Shown here: in pieces, positions 27,801-44,891 of the stretch
Layout: every line of letters starts with the position of its first letter
Numbering within the stretch: position 1 is the first letter of the stretch
Source of the DNA: Streptomyces flavofungini
GTDB taxonomy: Bacteria; Actinomycetota; Actinomycetes; Streptomycetales; Streptomycetaceae
Direction: 5' to 3'
Length of the DNA stretch: 64,000 nucleotides
NCBI RefSeq assembly: GCF_030388665.1
Contig: NZ_CP128846.1
Coordinates: 2,232,001-2,296,000 of the forward strand
Made by a program: the position numbers and the translations under genes
The notes under the pieces: model-generated
What the model was told of the DNA's origin: nothing
What the model saw: only the letters and a program-made list of their open reading frames with translations
Database searches by the model: none

Positions 27801-30800
27801 CCGCGCTCGGCCACGCCGCGCTGCGCGGCGCCGCGCCCGACACCGCGCGCCTCTTCCCCGGCGCCCTGCGCACCGACCTGCCCACGTACGCCTTCCAGCG
27901 CGAGCGCTACTGGCTGGACGCGCCCGCCGCCGCGGCCGACGCCACCGGCCTCGGCATCTCCCCCGCCGACCACCCGCTGCTCGGCGGCATGACGAGCCTC
28001 GCCGACGGCGACGGCCTGCTGCTCACCGGACGGCTCTCGCTGCGCGGCCACCCGTGGCTCGCCGACCACGTCATCGCCGGTTCCGCGCTGCTCCCGGGCA
28101 CCGCGATGGTCGAGCTGGCCGTGGCCGCGGGCGACCGCCTCGGCTGCGACCGGGTCCACGAGGTCGTCCTGGAGGAGCCGCTGGTCGTGCCCGAGGACGG
28201 GGCGGTCCGCGTCCAGGTGACCGTGGGCGCGGCCGACGGCTCCGGGCAGCGTCCGGTGGCCGTCCACTCCCGCCGGGAGAGCGCGGGCCAGGGCGAGCCG
28301 TGGGACGAGGGCGGCTGGACGCGGCACGCGTCGGGCGTCCTCGCGGTGGACGGCGCCGCGCCGACGGACGCCGGGGCGACCTGGCCGCCGAAGGACGCGA
28401 CACCGATCGACGTCGACGGTGTGTACGACCGCCTGAACGACCTCGGTTACACCTACGGCCCGGCCTTCCAGGGCCTCGTCGCGGCCTGGCAGGCGGGCGA
28501 GGACCGGTACGCGGAGGTGGCGCTGCCCGCCGAACTGCACGCCGAGGCCGCCGGGTACGGCGTGCATCCGGCGCTCCTGGACGCGGCCCTGCACGCGCTG
28601 CTGCTCGCCGGTCCCGAGGGCGGACTGCGCGACGAGCTGCGGCTTCCGTTCTCCTTCGACGGCGTCACCCTGCACGCCGCGGGCGCCACGGCGCTGCGGG
28701 TGCGGCTGACCCCGGCGGGCCGTGACGGCGCCGCCCTGACCGCCGTCACGCCCGGCGGCGAGCCGGTGCTCACCGTCAACTCCGTGGTCCTGCGGGCGCT
28801 GCCCGCCGACCGGCTCGCGCAGCGGGCGGCGGCGCACCACGACGGGCTCTACCGCTTCGGCTGGAAGCCGGTGCGGCAGGCTCCGGCCGCCGTGACGGCC
28901 GACGCCGTCGCCACGGCGGGCCGTTGGGCCGTGCTCGGCGCCGACCCGCTCGGCCTCGCCGCCGCGCTGACCGCCGCCGGGGTGGCCGCCGACACCTTCG
29001 CGGACGCCGCGGCCCTTGCCGCCGCTCTCGGCGCGGGCGCCCCGGACGTGGTCGTCCTGACCCGCCCGGCTCCCGGCGCCGACGGCACCTCCGGGGCCGT
29101 CGCCGACGCCGCGCACACCGCGGCCGCCGACGCCCTGGACGCCGTCCGGCGCTGCCTGACCGACGAGCGCCTGGCCCCGAGCCGCCTGCTGCTGCTCACC
29201 GAGGGCGCGGTGGCCACGGGCGCCGACGCGGAGGTGCGGGACCTGCCCGGCGCCGCCGCGTGGGGGCTCGTGCGCACCGCGCGCAGCGAACACCCCGGGC
29301 GGTTCGCCCTGTTGGACGTGGCGGGCACCGCTGCCGCGACGGACGGCACGGGAGCCGCGGCCTCGACCGGCGCCGCCGGCACCGGGTCCGACGCCGCCTC
29401 CGAGGGCACGCCGCCCGCACAGCTCGTCGCCGCCGCCCTGGCCGTCGTGACCGAGGGAGGTGAACTCGCCCTCCGCGAGGGCGAGTTGCACGAGCCCGCC
29501 CTGGAGCGCACCCCGGCCGACGCGGCAGCCGCGGACCGGGCGGCCCCCGTCCTCGACCCCGAGGGCACCGTCCTCATCACCGGCGGCACCGGTGCCCTCG
29601 GCCGTCTCTTCGCCGAGCACCTGGTCACCCGGCACGGCGTCCGGCGCCTGCTCCTGACGAGCCGCCGCGGCCCGGCCGCCGAGGGCGTCGGTGAACTGAC
29701 CGCGTTCCTGGAGGGTCTGGGCGCCGAGGTCACCGTCGCCGCCTGCGACGTGGCCGACCGCGCCGCGCTCGCGGAGCTGCTGTCCGGCGTACCGGAAGAG
29801 GCCCCGCTGACCGCCGTGATCCACACGGCAGGCGTCCTCGCCGACGCGACCCTGCAGAACCTCACGGACGCCGACCTGGACGCGGTCCTGCGGCCGAAGG
29901 CGGACGCCGCCTGGAACCTGCACGAGCTGACCGCCGACGCGCCGCTCGCGGCCTTCGTGCTGTTCTCCTCGATCGCGGGCCTCATCGGCAACGCGGGCCA
30001 GGCGAACTACGCGGCGGCCAACGTCTTCCTCGACGCCCTGGCCCGCCACCGCCGCGACCTGGGCCTGCCCGCGACCTCGCTGGCCTGGGGCCTGTGGGGC
30101 ACCGACGGCATGGCGGGGACGCTGTCCGACGCCGACCTGGCGCGCTGGCGGCGCAGCGGGCTCGCCCCGATCACGGCCGCGCGCGGCGCGGAGATCTTCG
30201 ACGCGGCCCTCACCACCGCCGACCCGGTGTTCCTCGCGGCCGAACTCGACCTGGCCGCGCTGCGCGACGCGGACGCCGCCCGGTCCGCGCCCGCGCTCCT
30301 GCGCGGCCTGGTGCGCACGGCCCGCCGCCGCACGGTGGCCAAGGCCGTGGCGGCCGGTGCGGACGCGTCCACGTGGGCGCGTACGACGGCGGCGCTGCCC
30401 GAGGGCGAGCGGCGGCGGGCGGTCACGGACCTGGTCCGCTCGACCGTGGCGGCCGTGCTCGGGCTCGCGGGTCCGGCGGCCGTCGCCGACGCCGTGGCCT
30501 TCAAGGACCTCGGCATGGACTCGCTGACGGCCCTCGAACTGCGCGGGCGGCTCGGTGCCGCCTCCGGTGTGGCGCTCTCGACCACGCTGGTCTTCGACCA
30601 CCCCTCGCCGGGCGCGCTCGTCGACTACCTCCTCGCCCAGGTCGCCGAGGTCGCCGGGGTCGCCGGTGACGAGCGGCCCGACGAGGCCTCCGGCGCGGTC
30701 CCGGCGCACGCGACGGCCACGCAGGACGACCCCGTCGTCATCGTCGGCATGGCCTGCCGCTACCCCGGCGACACCCGTTCCCCCGAGGACCTGTGGAACC

Positions 30801-33800
30801 TGGTGGCGTCCGGCACCGACGCGATCGGCCCGTTCCCGGACAACCGCGGCTGGGACGTGGAGGACCTGTACGACCCGGACCCGGACCGGCACGGCAAGTC
30901 CTACACGCGCCACGGCGGATTCCTCTACGACGCCGACCAGTTCGACGCCGAGTTCTTCGGCCTGAGCACCCGCGAGAGCGTCCGTCTGGACCCGCAGCAG
31001 CGGCTGCTCCTCGAGACCAGCTGGGAGGCCGTGGAGAGCGCGGGCATCGCCCCGACGTCCCTGCACGGCACCCGCACCGGCGTGTTCAGCGGCGTGATGT
31101 ACAGCGACTACACCTCGCGTCTGCACACCGCGCCGGACGACGTGGAGGCGAACCGCTTCATCGGCAACTCGCCGAGCGTGGCCTCCGGCCGCGTGTCGTA
31201 CACCTTCGGCCTGCAGGGCCCCGCGGTCACCGTCGACACGGCCTGCTCCTCGTCGCTGGTGTCACTGCACCTGGCGGCGCAGGCGCTGCGCGGCGGCGAG
31301 TGCGACCTGGCGCTCGCGGGCGGTGTCGCGATCATGTCGTCGCCCAGTACGTTCCAGGAGTTCAGCCGCCAGCGCGGGCTCTCCGCGGACGGGCGCTGCA
31401 AGTCGTTCTCCGAGTCCGCGGACGGGCTCGGCTGGAGCGAGGGCGTGGGCGTGCTGCTCCTGGAGCGGCTCTCCGACGCGCGCCGAAACGGCCACGAGGT
31501 CCTCGCGGTCGTCCGCGGCTCGGCGGTCAACCAGGACGGCGCGAGCAACGGCATCACCGCCCCGCACGGCCCCTCGCAGGAGCGGGTCATCCGGGACGCG
31601 CTCGCCTGCGCGGGCCTGGCCGCCGCCGACGTCGACGCCGTCGAGGCGCACGGCACCGGCACCAAGCTGGGCGACCCGATCGAGGCGCGGGCCGTGCTCG
31701 CCACCTACGGCCAGGGCCGCGACGCCGACAAGCCGCTGTACCTGGGCTCGCTGAAGTCCAACATCGGCCACGCGCAGGCGGCCTCCGGTGTCGGCGGCGT
31801 CATCAAGATGGTCATGGCGATGCGGCACGGCGTGCTGCCCCGCACCCTGCACGTCGACCGGCCGACGACCCACGTCGACTGGGCCTCGGGCGCGGTGTCG
31901 CTGCTCACCGAGGAGCGGCCGTGGCCGGAGACCGGCCGCGCCCGCCGCGCCGGCGTGTCCTCGTTCGGCGTCAGCGGTACGAACGCCCACGTCATCCTGG
32001 AGCAGCCGACCCCCGACACCGAGGCCGCCGGGGACGCCGCCCCCGCCGACGCCCCCGCGCCCGCCGTGGTGCCGTGGACGGTGTCGGCGAAGACCCCGGC
32101 CGCGCTGCGCGCGCAGGCCGAGCGGCTGCGGGCGCACGTCGCCGAGCGGCCCGCCCTCGCGCCGCTCGACGTGGCCGCTTCGCTGGTGCGCGGCCGTGCG
32201 GCCCTGGAGCACCGGGCCGTGGTGGTCGGGGGCGACAGGGACGAGCTCCTCGCCGGTCTGGAGGCCGTCGCCCGGGGCGAGCGGTCGCCGCTCGCGGTCG
32301 TGGGCAAGGCCCGGCAGGCCGGTGACGCGGTCTTCGTCTTCCCCGGCGAGGACGCGCACTGGGCGGGCGTGGCCCGTGAGCTGATGGAGTCCGAGCCGGT
32401 CTTCGCGGACCGGATGCGCGCGTGCGGCGACGCGCTCGCCCCGTACGTCGACTGGGACTTCGCCACCGAACTGGCGGGCAGCTCGGACCGCGTCGACATC
32501 ACGCAGCCCCTGTCGTGGGCCGTGATGGTGTCCCTCGCGGAGCTGTGGCGCGCGCACGGCGTCGAGCCGGCCGCGGTCGTCGGTCACGGCCACGGCGAGC
32601 TGGCGGCCGTCGCCGTCACCGGCGGCCTGTCCCTGGCGGACGCCGCCCGGGTCGTCGCGGTCCGCGCCAAGCTGATCGCCGGGCACCTCGCGGGCCGCGG
32701 CGGCGCGGTCGCCGTGGGCCTGCCGCGCGCCGCGGCCGAGGCCCGGATCACCGGCTCCGCGGGCCGGATCGCCGTCGCGGCCGTCAACAGCCCCTCGTCC
32801 ACGGTGCTCGCGGGTGAGTCCGCGGCCCTGGAGATGCTGCTCGCGGCCTGCGCGACGGAGCGGATCACGGCCCGCCGCGTCGACGGCGGACACGCCGCGC
32901 ACACGACGGCGGCGGACGCGGCGGCGGCCGAACTGCCCGGTCTGCTCGACGGGATCACCCCGCGCTCCTCGCAGGTGCCGTTCTACTCGACGGTGGACAG
33001 CGAGGCCGTGGACACCGCGCGCCTCGACGCCGCGTACTGGGCGCGCGGGCTGCGCTCGCCGGTGGAGTTCCACCGCGCGGTCAGCAGCCTGGTGGGCCTC
33101 GGCTACCGCACGTTCGTCGAGGCCGGCGGGCACCCCGTCCTGACGTCGGCGGTCGTGGAGACCGCGCGCCGCGCGGGCGTCCGGGACGCGGCGGCCGTCG
33201 GCACGCTGCACCGCGGCGACGGCGGCCTCGGCCGGTTCGCGCTCGCGCTCGGCGAGGCGCACGCGCAGGGCGTCACCGTGGAGTGGGGCGACCTGCTGCG
33301 CGGCGGGCGTACGGTGCCGCTGCCCACGTACGCGTACCAGCGCGAGAGCTACTGGCTGACGGCCGCGAGCAACGCGCCCGCGCAGAACTCCACCGGGCAC
33401 CCGCTGCTGAGCCAGGCCGTCGAACTGGCCGGTGGCCAGGGCTGGTTGTTCACCGGTGAGATCGACCCGGAGGCGCACCACTGGCTGGCCGACCACACGC
33501 TGATGGGCCAGCCGCTGCTCCCGGGCGCCGCCGTCGCCGAGCTGGCCCTGTACGCGGGGCGCAAGTCCGGTGCGGAGCGCGTCATCGACATCGCCCTGGA
33601 GCGGCCGCTGCTGCTGTCCGAGCCGATGGGCCTGCAGCTGATGGTGGGCCCGGCCGACGCGGACGGCTCGCGGGCGTTCACTCTCTACTCCCGGCCCGAG
33701 GCCGCGGCGAAGGACGACTGGAAGCGGCACGCCGCCGGTGTCCTCGGGGTCGCCGAGCCCACCGCCGACCCGGAGGGTTCGGCCGCCCTGGCCCTGTGGC

Positions 33801-36166
33801 CGCCGGTGAACGCGGTGCCGGTGCCCATCGACGGCCTCTACTCCGAACTCGCCAAGATCGGGTACGCGTACGGGCCCTCCTTCCAGGGGCTGCGGGCGGT
33901 CTGGCGCCGGGGCGCCGACGTCTACGCCGAGGTGGAGCTGCCCGCCGAGACCCACGCACGCGGCTTCCAGCTGCACCCGGCCGCGCTCGACTCCGCGCTG
34001 CAGACCCTGGTCAGCGGCGCGAGCGGCGAGGGCACCCGGCTCGTCGTGCCGTTCGCCTGGAGCGGCCTGACCCTCTACACGCCCGGCGCGACCGCGCTGC
34101 GCGTCCGTATCCGGCAACACGAAAGGGACTCCTGCTCCGTGCACATCGCCGACGAAACCGGCACGCCGGTTCTCGACGCCGAAACCCTCGCGGTGCGCGA
34201 GCTTCCGGCGGAGACGCTCGCATCGGCCGCATCGGCCGCATCGGCCGACGGGGCGGCCCTGTTCGCCCTCGACTGGGCCGAACCGCACACGCCAGGGGCG
34301 ACCCCGGAAGGAACCTGGGCGGTCGTGGGTCACGACCGCTCCCACCTGACGGGCGTGGTCCGGGCCGCGGGGGTGCCGGTGGACGCCTACCCCGACCTGG
34401 CCGGACTGCGCCGGGCGCTCGACGACGGGGCAGCGGTGCCGGCCGTCGTCGTCGCCACCGGACCCGGCGGATCCGCCGCACCCAGCGGATCCCCCATCAG
34501 CGAGCCCGCCACCAACGGGCCCGCCACGGCCGGTGGGTCCACCGAACCCGGTGGACCCACCGAGGGGCCTGCCGCCGCCACCCGCGCGGCCCTCGCCCTG
34601 GCCAAGGACTGGCTCGCCGACTCCCGCCTCGTCGGCTCCCGGCTCGCCGTGGTGACCGAGCGGGCCGTCGCGGTCACCGCCGACGAGAGCGTCGACCTGG
34701 CCGGGGCCCCGGTGTGGGGCCTGCTGCGCTCGGCGCAGACGGAGAACCCGGGCCGCTTCACCCTCATCGACACCGACGGGCGCCCCGAGTCCGCGCCCGG
34801 CGTGGTCCAGGCCGCGGCCGGAGAGGACCCCCAACTGGCGCTGCGCGCCGGGCGGGTGACGGCGCCGCTGCTGCGCAAGCACGAGCCGCGGTCCGGCAAG
34901 GGGCAGGCCGGGCAGGACCAGGCCGCCACCCCGGCCTTCGACGCCACGAGCCACGTCCTGATCACCGGCGGCCTCGGCACCCTGGGCCGCCTGCTCGCCC
35001 GGCACCTCGTCACGGAGCACGGCGTGCGCCGACTCCTCCTGACGGGCCGCCGCGGCATGAGCACCCCGGACGCCGAGGAGTTCGTGGCCTCCCTGCGGGC
35101 CACCGGCGCCGAGGTGCGGGTCGCGGCCTGCGACACGGCCGACCGGGCCGCGCTCGCCGGGGTCCTGGGCGCGGTGCCGGCCGAGCACCCGCTGACCGGT
35201 GTGGTGCACGCGGCCGGGGTCCTCGACGACGCCGTGATCGGCTCCCTCACCCCGGAGCGCCTGGACGCGGTCCTGCGGCCCAAGGTCGCGGGCGCGGCGC
35301 TCCTGGACGAGCTGACGCGTGACCTCGACCTGACCGCGTTCGTGCTGTTCTCGTCGTTCGCGGGCACGCTCGGCACCCCGGGCCAGGCCAACTACGCGGC
35401 GGCCAACGCCTATCTGGACGGCCTCGCGCAGCGGCGCCGCGCCGAGGGGCGGCCCGCGCTGTCCGTGGCGTGGGGCCTGTGGGCGGACGAGTCCACGATG
35501 ACGGGCGGCCTCGGCGAGGCCGACCTGCTGCGGCTGCGGCGCTCCGGCATCGGGGCGCTGTCCGCCGAGGACGGGCTCGCCCTGTTCGACGCGGCGCTCG
35601 GCGACGGCGCACCGGTCCTCGCGGCCTTCGTGCTCGACCCGCGCGGCCTGGACAAGGCCACCGCGCCCGCGCTCCTGAAGGACCTGGCCCCGCACCGCGC
35701 GGCGGCCGTGGCGCCCCCGAAGGACTCGGCGGCGGAGCTGCGCGAGAAGCTGGGCCGTGCGCCCGAGCGCGAGCACCGGCACATCGTGCTTCAGCTCATC
35801 CGCGCCGAGGTCGCCGCCGTCCTCGGCCAGGAGCCGGGGCAGGTCTCGGCCGGGCAGCGCTTCCAGGACCTGGGCTTCACCTCGCTGACCGCGGTGGAGC
35901 TGCGCAACCGGCTGATCGCCGCGACCGGCATCAAGCTGCCGCCGACCCTGGTCTTCGACCACCCGACCCCCGGTTCGCTCGCCCAGTGGCTGCTCGGCGC
36001 GCTCGCTCCCGAGCCCGCCGAGGAGTCCCCCGCGGACGGCGAAGCCGGTCCGCACGACCCGCAGAACGCCTTGATCGGCACTGACTTGTCCGAGAGCGAA
36101 AGCCTCCTGGACGACATGAACACCGACGACTTGATCCGCCTGGCTCTAGGCGACAGCGAGTCCTGA
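21887..36166 (+). CDS. modular type I polyketide synthase: KSQ loading module plus two extension modules (4759 aa)
   Basis: Loading module: KSQ (15-435) with Gln180 in place of the active Cys (VDAGQASSL), AT (about 598-900, Ser690 in GHSNGE, atypical LAPH at 790-793), ACP (Ser1056). Module 1: KS (1118-1545, Cys1291), AT (Ser1754 in GHSVGE, HAFH 1854-1857, malonyl type), DH (His2061, Asp2232), KR (NADPH site near 2562, Tyr2708, LAD motif), ACP (Ser2879). Module 2: KS (2947-3375, Cys3120), AT (about 3482-3800) with catalytic Ser replaced by Gly3568 (GHGHGE), DH (His3870, Asp4035), KR (near 4357, Tyr4503, LDD motif), ACP (Ser4666, GFTSL). A C-terminal docking segment ends in [13 protein letters not shown] at 21887 is preferred (GAGG 6 nt upstream). 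The product, tethered to the ACP, would be a short dienoyl chain if module 2 is supplied with malonyl in trans. Confidence 0.95.
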   Translation: MSVDNTRSDAGLAGEPIAVVGMSCRFPGAHDPEAYWRLLVTGQDAVTDTPAERAELGLGIEHGPAGKGAFLDGIDRFDPGFFNIPPREAAMMDPQQRLVLELGWEALERAGVVPADLQGGDTGIFLGATTGDYADLVHRASDGSNVTHHSFTGLDRSLIANRVSYVLGLRGPSLTVDAGQASSLVAVHMACQSLRNGESDVALAGGVELHLAPEKTALAQKFGGLSPDGRCYTFDARANGYVRGEGGAVVVLKTLRRALADGDRVHAVLRGSAVNNDGGGAGLTVPHEDAQRDLLRRAHERAGTVPAEVGYVELHGTGTPVGDPVEAAALGAVLGAARPAGDPLLVGSVKTNIGHLGAAAGMAGLLKVVLSLTHDRLPPSLNYASPNPRIPMAELNLRVQDTVGDWPGEGERLAGVSSFSVGGTNCHVVVASAPKGTAGTAGAAGAEGAAGVGGTEASEAAEGTGGAGGAEGAEGAEGAEGAEGAEGAEGAEGAEGTEAAVAAVSPSLRGTTLPWLVSGRSAAAVRAQAERLLAHLEGGAASAADIGLSLATTRTAFKHRAVVLGSGREELTAELAALAEGRRSATRISGTAKPRERVVFVFPGQGPQWTGMAGDLLDSSDVFRARIDECAAALAPHIDWDLQAVLRDAPGAASLEREDVAQPALFAVMVSLAALWQSFGVEPDAVVGHSNGEISAAVVSGALSLEDGARVVALWSKAMLAVVGQGTMLSVPLPVAEVTPRLSAWQDRLFVSTVNGPRLFTLSGDVEAIEALQAELVAEGVQARRIQIDLAPHCAWMEVLREEILGLLEPIRPRTPTLPMYSTITGELVDGPVLDGTYWMSNLTGTVNFERTVRELAPETDAFVEITPHPVLGMALQQITEDVGSDAAIVGTLRRGENGQRRFLTSLAQLNASGARVDWRPAFPADASVVELPTYAFQRRGYWLEGLAGTASAASSGTTARVEAVPAAEDEPQAAPVPATAEAEHATAATADASDLDDLADLADLADESGLRGLSPEETLERALDLVRAEAALVLGHDSGADVDPEGAFIDLGFESVTAVEMRNRLVEATGLKLPATLLFNHPTPQDLAARIAEEVLGTKAAPRTSGRKAAAKSGAADDPIVIVSMACRFPGDVASPEDLWQLVLDGRDAISPFPENRGWPLDALFDDDPDRAGRSYAREGGFLHDADLFDAEFFGISPREALGLDPQQRLILETVWEAVERSGIDPSELRGSGTGVYVGAIKQDYGPRLDAADETASGYLITGNFTSVVSGRASYTFGLQGPAVTVDTACSSSLVAVHMAAQALRNGECDLAFAGGVTVMSSPGLFMEFSRQRGLSPDGRCKAFADSADGTGWAEGAGMLILERLSDARRGGHEVLAVVRSSALNQDGASNGIAAPNGPAQERVILDALASGGLTVADVDAVEAHGTGTKLGDPIEAQALLATYGQRESAVEPLYLGSLKSNVGHAQAAAGVGGLIKMVMAMRHGVLPRTLHVDAPSGHVDWTAGSVSLLTEERPWPETGRARRAGVSSFGISGTNAHVIVEQAPAVAPAPRAVEPAPVPATPWLLSGRTEDALRDQAARLRDFVAAHPERELTGIGLSLMSARTLFAHTAAVVAEDRDGFLRGLAALAAGESAAEVLQGPPAVPTKAVTGRSTKGKTAFLFTGQGSQRLGMGRELYENCPAFAVALDTVCAHLDPHLPHAVKDVVFAAEGSDEAALLGQTLYTQASLFAVEVALFRLMEHSGLSPDYLIGHSVGELAAAHVSGVLSLADACALVAARGRLMQAAPGGGAMVAVEATEDEIREALPAYAGRLDVAAVNGPLAAVVTGDEDAALELAAAFKERGRRTSRLKVSHAFHSHHMDGVLDEFRAVAAGLTYAAPRIPVVSNLTGALATPEELASPDYWTSHLRGTVRFQDGVRVLREAGVTAYVELGPDAVLAAMVRGCLGEEEAEAAAPVAVLRKGRAESLTVAAALGHAALRGAAPDTARLFPGALRTDLPTYAFQRERYWLDAPAAAADATGLGISPADHPLLGGMTSLADGDGLLLTGRLSLRGHPWLADHVIAGSALLPGTAMVELAVAAGDRLGCDRVHEVVLEEPLVVPEDGAVRVQVTVGAADGSGQRPVAVHSRRESAGQGEPWDEGGWTRHASGVLAVDGAAPTDAGATWPPKDATPIDVDGVYDRLNDLGYTYGPAFQGLVAAWQAGEDRYAEVALPAELHAEAAGYGVHPALLDAALHALLLAGPEGGLRDELRLPFSFDGVTLHAAGATALRVRLTPAGRDGAALTAVTPGGEPVLTVNSVVLRALPADRLAQRAAAHHDGLYRFGWKPVRQAPAAVTADAVATAGRWAVLGADPLGLAAALTAAGVAADTFADAAALAAALGAGAPDVVVLTRPAPGADGTSGAVADAAHTAAADALDAVRRCLTDERLAPSRLLLLTEGAVATGADAEVRDLPGAAAWGLVRTARSEHPGRFALLDVAGTAAATDGTGAAASTGAAGTGSDAASEGTPPAQLVAAALAVVTEGGELALREGELHEPALERTPADAAAADRAAPVLDPEGTVLITGGTGALGRLFAEHLVTRHGVRRLLLTSRRGPAAEGVGELTAFLEGLGAEVTVAACDVADRAALAELLSGVPEEAPLTAVIHTAGVLADATLQNLTDADLDAVLRPKADAAWNLHELTADAPLAAFVLFSSIAGLIGNAGQANYAAANVFLDALARHRRDLGLPATSLAWGLWGTDGMAGTLSDADLARWRRSGLAPITAARGAEIFDAALTTADPVFLAAELDLAALRDADAARSAPALLRGLVRTARRRTVAKAVAAGADASTWARTTAALPEGERRRAVTDLVRSTVAAVLGLAGPAAVADAVAFKDLGMDSLTALELRGRLGAASGVALSTTLVFDHPSPGALVDYLLAQVAEVAGVAGDERPDEASGAVPAHATATQDDPVVIVGMACRYPGDTRSPEDLWNLVASGTDAIGPFPDNRGWDVEDLYDPDPDRHGKSYTRHGGFLYDADQFDAEFFGLSTRESVRLDPQQRLLLETSWEAVESAGIAPTSLHGTRTGVFSGVMYSDYTSRLHTAPDDVEANRFIGNSPSVASGRVSYTFGLQGPAVTVDTACSSSLVSLHLAAQALRGGECDLALAGGVAIMSSPSTFQEFSRQRGLSADGRCKSFSESADGLGWSEGVGVLLLERLSDARRNGHEVLAVVRGSAVNQDGASNGITAPHGPSQERVIRDALACAGLAAADVDAVEAHGTGTKLGDPIEARAVLATYGQGRDADKPLYLGSLKSNIGHAQAASGVGGVIKMVMAMRHGVLPRTLHVDRPTTHVDWASGAVSLLTEERPWPETGRARRAGVSSFGVSGTNAHVILEQPTPDTEAAGDAAPADAPAPAVVPWTVSAKTPAALRAQAERLRAHVAERPALAPLDVAASLVRGRAALEHRAVVVGGDRDELLAGLEAVARGERSPLAVVGKARQAGDAVFVFPGEDAHWAGVARELMESEPVFADRMRACGDALAPYVDWDFATELAGSSDRVDITQPLSWAVMVSLAELWRAHGVEPAAVVGHGHGELAAVAVTGGLSLADAARVVAVRAKLIAGHLAGRGGAVAVGLPRAAAEARITGSAGRIAVAAVNSPSSTVLAGESAALEMLLAACATERITARRVDGGHAAHTTAADAAAAELPGLLDGITPRSSQVPFYSTVDSEAVDTARLDAAYWARGLRSPVEFHRAVSSLVGLGYRTFVEAGGHPVLTSAVVETARRAGVRDAAAVGTLHRGDGGLGRFALALGEAHAQGVTVEWGDLLRGGRTVPLPTYAYQRESYWLTAASNAPAQNSTGHPLLSQAVELAGGQGWLFTGEIDPEAHHWLADHTLMGQPLLPGAAVAELALYAGRKSGAERVIDIALERPLLLSEPMGLQLMVGPADADGSRAFTLYSRPEAAAKDDWKRHAAGVLGVAEPTADPEGSAALALWPPVNAVPVPIDGLYSELAKIGYAYGPSFQGLRAVWRRGADVYAEVELPAETHARGFQLHPAALDSALQTLVSGASGEGTRLVVPFAWSGLTLYTPGATALRVRIRQHERDSCSVHIADETGTPVLDAETLAVRELPAETLASAASAASADGAALFALDWAEPHTPGATPEGTWAVVGHDRSHLTGVVRAAGVPVDAYPDLAGLRRALDDGAAVPAVVVATGPGGSAAPSGSPISEPATNGPATAGGSTEPGGPTEGPAAATRAALALAKDWLADSRLVGSRLAVVTERAVAVTADESVDLAGAPVWGLLRSAQTENPGRFTLIDTDGRPESAPGVVQAAAGEDPQLALRAGRVTAPLLRKHEPRSGKGQAGQDQAATPAFDATSHVLITGGLGTLGRLLARHLVTEHGVRRLLLTGRRGMSTPDAEEFVASLRATGAEVRVAACDTADRAALAGVLGAVPAEHPLTGVVHAAGVLDDAVIGSLTPERLDAVLRPKVAGAALLDELTRDLDLTAFVLFSSFAGTLGTPGQANYAAANAYLDGLAQRRRAEGRPALSVAWGLWADESTMTGGLGEADLLRLRRSGIGALSAEDGLALFDAALGDGAPVLAAFVLDPRGLDKATAPALLKDLAPHRAAAVAPPKDSAAELREKLGRAPEREHRHIVLQLIRAEVAAVLGQEPGQVSAGQRFQDLGFTSLTAVELRNRLIAATGIKLPPTLVFDHPTPGSLAQWLLGALAPEPAEESPADGEAGPHDPQNALIGTDLSESESLLDDMNTDDLIRLALGDSES
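23294..23374. repeat. nine 9-bp tandem repeats encoding Ala-Glu-Gly in the KSQ-AT linker
   Basis: Eight exact GCTGAGGGC units and one variant (GCTGAGGGT) encode nine AEG tripeptides at residues 470-496. The linker between loading KSQ and AT is thereby lengthened without a frameshift. Confidence 0.95.
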
Positions 36167-36201
36167 CACAGCCCCAGCAGGGAACTATGGAGAGAGACAC
36201 G

Positions 36202-42729
<6,528 letters not shown>

Positions 42730-42746
42730 GGAACGGGACCCACATC

Positions 42747-43517
42747 ATGAGTCGCAACAAATGGATTCGTACGTTCCATGCGAAGCCCGACGCCAAGGCC
42801 CGCCTGGTGTGCTTCCCGCACGCCGGCGGTCCCTCGATCGCGTTCACCGCGCTGTCGGCGGCGCTGCCCGCCGACGTCGAGCTGCTCGCCGTGCAGTACC
42901 CGGGGCGGCAGGACCGCAGGGCGGAGCCGTTCGCCGAGGACGTGACGGCGCTCGCCACGGGCATCGTGGACGCCCTCGCCGACTTCGACGACCGGCCGCT
43001 GTTCCTGCTCGGGCACAGCTTCGGCTCGCTCGTGGCCTTCGAGTCGGCCCGTCTCCTGCAGGAGCGGACCGGCCTGGCCCGCCTGTTCGCGTCGGCGGCG
43101 TGGCCGCCCTCGGCGGACTGGCGCGCGCACGCCGACGGAGCGCACTCCGACGAGGAGATCCTCGGCCACATCCGGTGGCTCGGCGGCGTGCCGGACATCA
43201 TCCTCAACGACCCCGAGATGGTCGCCGAGATGATCCGTCTGATGCGCGGCGACCAGGAGGCCCTCGGCCGCTACCGGTCCAAGGACGGTGCCGCGATCAC
43301 GGCGCCCCTCACGGTCCTGCTCGCGCGGGACGACCCGAAGAACACGGCCGAGCAGATGGCCGACTGGGAGCGGCACACCACGGGCGAGTACCGCCTGGAG
43401 GAGATTCCCGGCGGCCACTTCGCCCTCACCGAGCCCGACCCGGCGGTGGTCCCGCTGCTCACCCGCGTCATCCGTGCTGACCTGGCGCGGGCGGCCGGAG
43501 AGGCGGGCGGCGCATGA
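42747..43517 (+). CDS. type II (editing) thioesterase (256 aa)
   Basis: This is an alpha/beta hydrolase of the PKS/NRPS external thioesterase family. It has an N-terminal RLVCFPHAGG, YPGRQDR, the nucleophile elbow FLLGHSFGS (Ser91), and a C-terminal LEEIPGGHFAL with the catalytic His. It removes wrong or stalled acyl groups from carrier proteins. It lies 17 nt after the fully reducing PKS, and its stop overlaps the next ATG (ATGA), so it belongs to the PKS transcript. A role in clearing chains stalled at the module with a defective AT is conceivable, but this is inference. Confidence 0.92.
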   Translation: MSRNKWIRTFHAKPDAKARLVCFPHAGGPSIAFTALSAALPADVELLAVQYPGRQDRRAEPFAEDVTALATGIVDALADFDDRPLFLLGHSFGSLVAFESARLLQERTGLARLFASAAWPPSADWRAHADGAHSDEEILGHIRWLGGVPDIILNDPEMVAEMIRLMRGDQEALGRYRSKDGAAITAPLTVLLARDDPKNTAEQMADWERHTTGEYRLEEIPGGHFALTEPDPAVVPLLTRVIRADLARAAGEAGGA

Positions 43518-44713
43518 GCGAGCAGACCCCGCAGGCGGGGACGCCCCGGCCGCCCCGGGCCGAGATGGTCCGGCAGATCTACCTGGCCGGGATCTCCGGG
43601 CAGAAGCCGAAGCTGTCCACGGACCTGACGACGCTGGAGGATGCGGCGCGCGTGGTCCTGGAGCCGCACGCGCACGCCTACATAGCGGGCGACGCGGGCA
43701 CCGGCACGACCGGCCACGTCAACCGCGAGGCGTTCGAGCGCTGGCGGCTGCTGCCGCGGATGTGGAAGGGCGTCAGCGAGCGGGACATGTCGGTGACCCT
43801 GTTCGGCCGGCGCCTGGACGCGCCGGTGCTGCTCGCGCCGGTGGCCGCGCAGACGGTGGCGCACCCCGAGGGCGAGCTGGCCTCGGTCCGCGCCGCCGCC
43901 GAGGTCGGCCTGCCGTTCGTCCTCTCGTCCTTCTCCTCGCACTCCATGGAGGACGTGGCGAAGGCGGCCGGGAGCGAGCCGCGCTGGTACCAGCTGTACT
44001 GGCCGAACGACCCGGAGGTGGCCGAGTCCCTGGTCCGCCGGGTCGCCCCGGCCGGGTACTCGGCGATCGTGGTCACGGTGGACAACCCCACCTTCGGCTA
44101 CCGGCCCTGCGACATGGACACCGCGTACATCCCGTTCGTGCACGGCCAGGGCATCGCCAACTTCACCAGCGACCCGGCGTTCCAGGCCCAGCTGCCCGCG
44201 GGCGGCGGGGCGATGGCGGCCGTCGGGCACTGGGCGAAGATCTCGGGCAACCCGACGCTCACCTGGGACGACCTGCCGCGGCTGCGGTCGTGGACGGACC
44301 TGCCCATCCTCATCAAGGGCGTCCAGCACCCGGACGACGCCCGCAAGGCGCTCGCGTCCGGCGCCGACGGCGTCGTGGTCTCCAACCACGGCGGCCGGCA
44401 GCTGGACGGCGGTGTGGCCGCGCTCGACGCGCTGCCCGCGGTGCGCGCGGCCCTCGGTCCCGACGTCCCGGTCCTGATGGACTCCGGGGTCCGCACCGGC
44501 ACGGACGTCGTCAAGGCGCTCGCGCTGGGCGCGGACGCGATCCTGTTCGGCAGGCCGTACCTGTACGGTCTCGCCCTCGACGGGCAGGCTGGCGTGGAGC
44601 ACGTCCTGCGGTGTCTGCTCGCCGACCTGGACCTGGCGATGACCCTCACCGGGAGCAGGACCCTCGCGGACATCACGCGGGACCTGGTGGTCCCGTCGGG
44701 CCCGCTCGCGTAG
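43514..44713 (+). CDS. FMN-dependent 2-hydroxy-acid oxidase / lactate 2-monooxygenase-like protein (399 aa)
   Basis: This is a TIM-barrel flavoenzyme: YIAGDAGTGTTGHVN, LLAPVAAQTVAHPEGE, FVLSSFSSHSMEDVA, WYQLYWPND, the catalytic LIKGVQHPDDARKA lysine block, VVSNHGGRQLDGG with the active His-Gly-Gly-Arg, and FMN-phosphate motifs LMDSGVRTGTDV and LFGRPYLYGLAL. The family oxidises L-2-hydroxy acids to 2-oxo acids. GRPYLYGLAL...GV is closest in wording to lactate 2-monooxygenases. Within this unit it may oxidise a 2-hydroxyacyl group or make a building block; no substrate can be fixed. A hydroxymandelate-oxidase role for hydroxyphenylglycine supply is not supported by neighbours or by the A-domain codes. 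It starts inside the thioesterase stop and is the last gene of the plus-strand unit. Confidence 0.85.
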   Translation: MSEQTPQAGTPRPPRAEMVRQIYLAGISGQKPKLSTDLTTLEDAARVVLEPHAHAYIAGDAGTGTTGHVNREAFERWRLLPRMWKGVSERDMSVTLFGRRLDAPVLLAPVAAQTVAHPEGELASVRAAAEVGLPFVLSSFSSHSMEDVAKAAGSEPRWYQLYWPNDPEVAESLVRRVAPAGYSAIVVTVDNPTFGYRPCDMDTAYIPFVHGQGIANFTSDPAFQAQLPAGGGAMAAVGHWAKISGNPTLTWDDLPRLRSWTDLPILIKGVQHPDDARKALASGADGVVVSNHGGRQLDGGVAALDALPAVRAALGPDVPVLMDSGVRTGTDVVKALALGADAILFGRPYLYGLALDGQAGVEHVLRCLLADLDLAMTLTGSRTLADITRDLVVPSGPLA

Positions 44714-44734
44714 CTGCGGCCTGGACGACCCGCT

Positions 44735-44780
44735 GAAGCGGTCCTGAGCGGCGCCGGAAGGCGCGGCTCAGGACCGCTTC
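44735..44780 (+). terminator. extended hairpin terminator of the PKS unit
   Basis: A 15-bp perfect stem (GAAGCGGTCCTGAGC), one G-G mismatch, then a 5-bp stem (GCGCC/GGCGC) closed by a GGAA tetraloop. It lies 21 nt after the oxidase stop. Confidence 0.88.
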
Positions 44781-44831
44781 GCTGTGTGCGCCGCCCTGTA
44801 CGCCGCCTCTGTGCGCACCCGGCACAGGAAA

Positions 44832-44873
44832 CCCCGGAGGGGGCGAGGCCTTCCGGCCCCGCCCCCTCCGGGG
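44832..44873 (-). terminator. hairpin terminator of the NRPS unit
   Basis: A 14-bp stem (CCCCGGAGGGGGCG) plus an inner 4-bp GGCC stem with a TTCC loop, ending 18 nt from the stop of the NRPS (44892, minus strand). Confidence 0.82.
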
Positions 44874-44891
44874 TCACGTACCGCCCGCTCC

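Noticed and set aside
21872..31126. 3084-codon open frame antisense to the first PKS
   Set aside because: It mirrors the PKS reading frame in high-GC DNA (Arg/Gly/His-rich translation, no domain). The plus strand has complete PKS domains.
43514..44713. Hydroxymandelate oxidase for hydroxyphenylglycine supply
   Set aside because: No hydroxymandelate synthase or aminotransferase is seen, and none of the A domains reads as a hydroxyphenylglycine code. Family wording is closer to lactate 2-monooxygenase.
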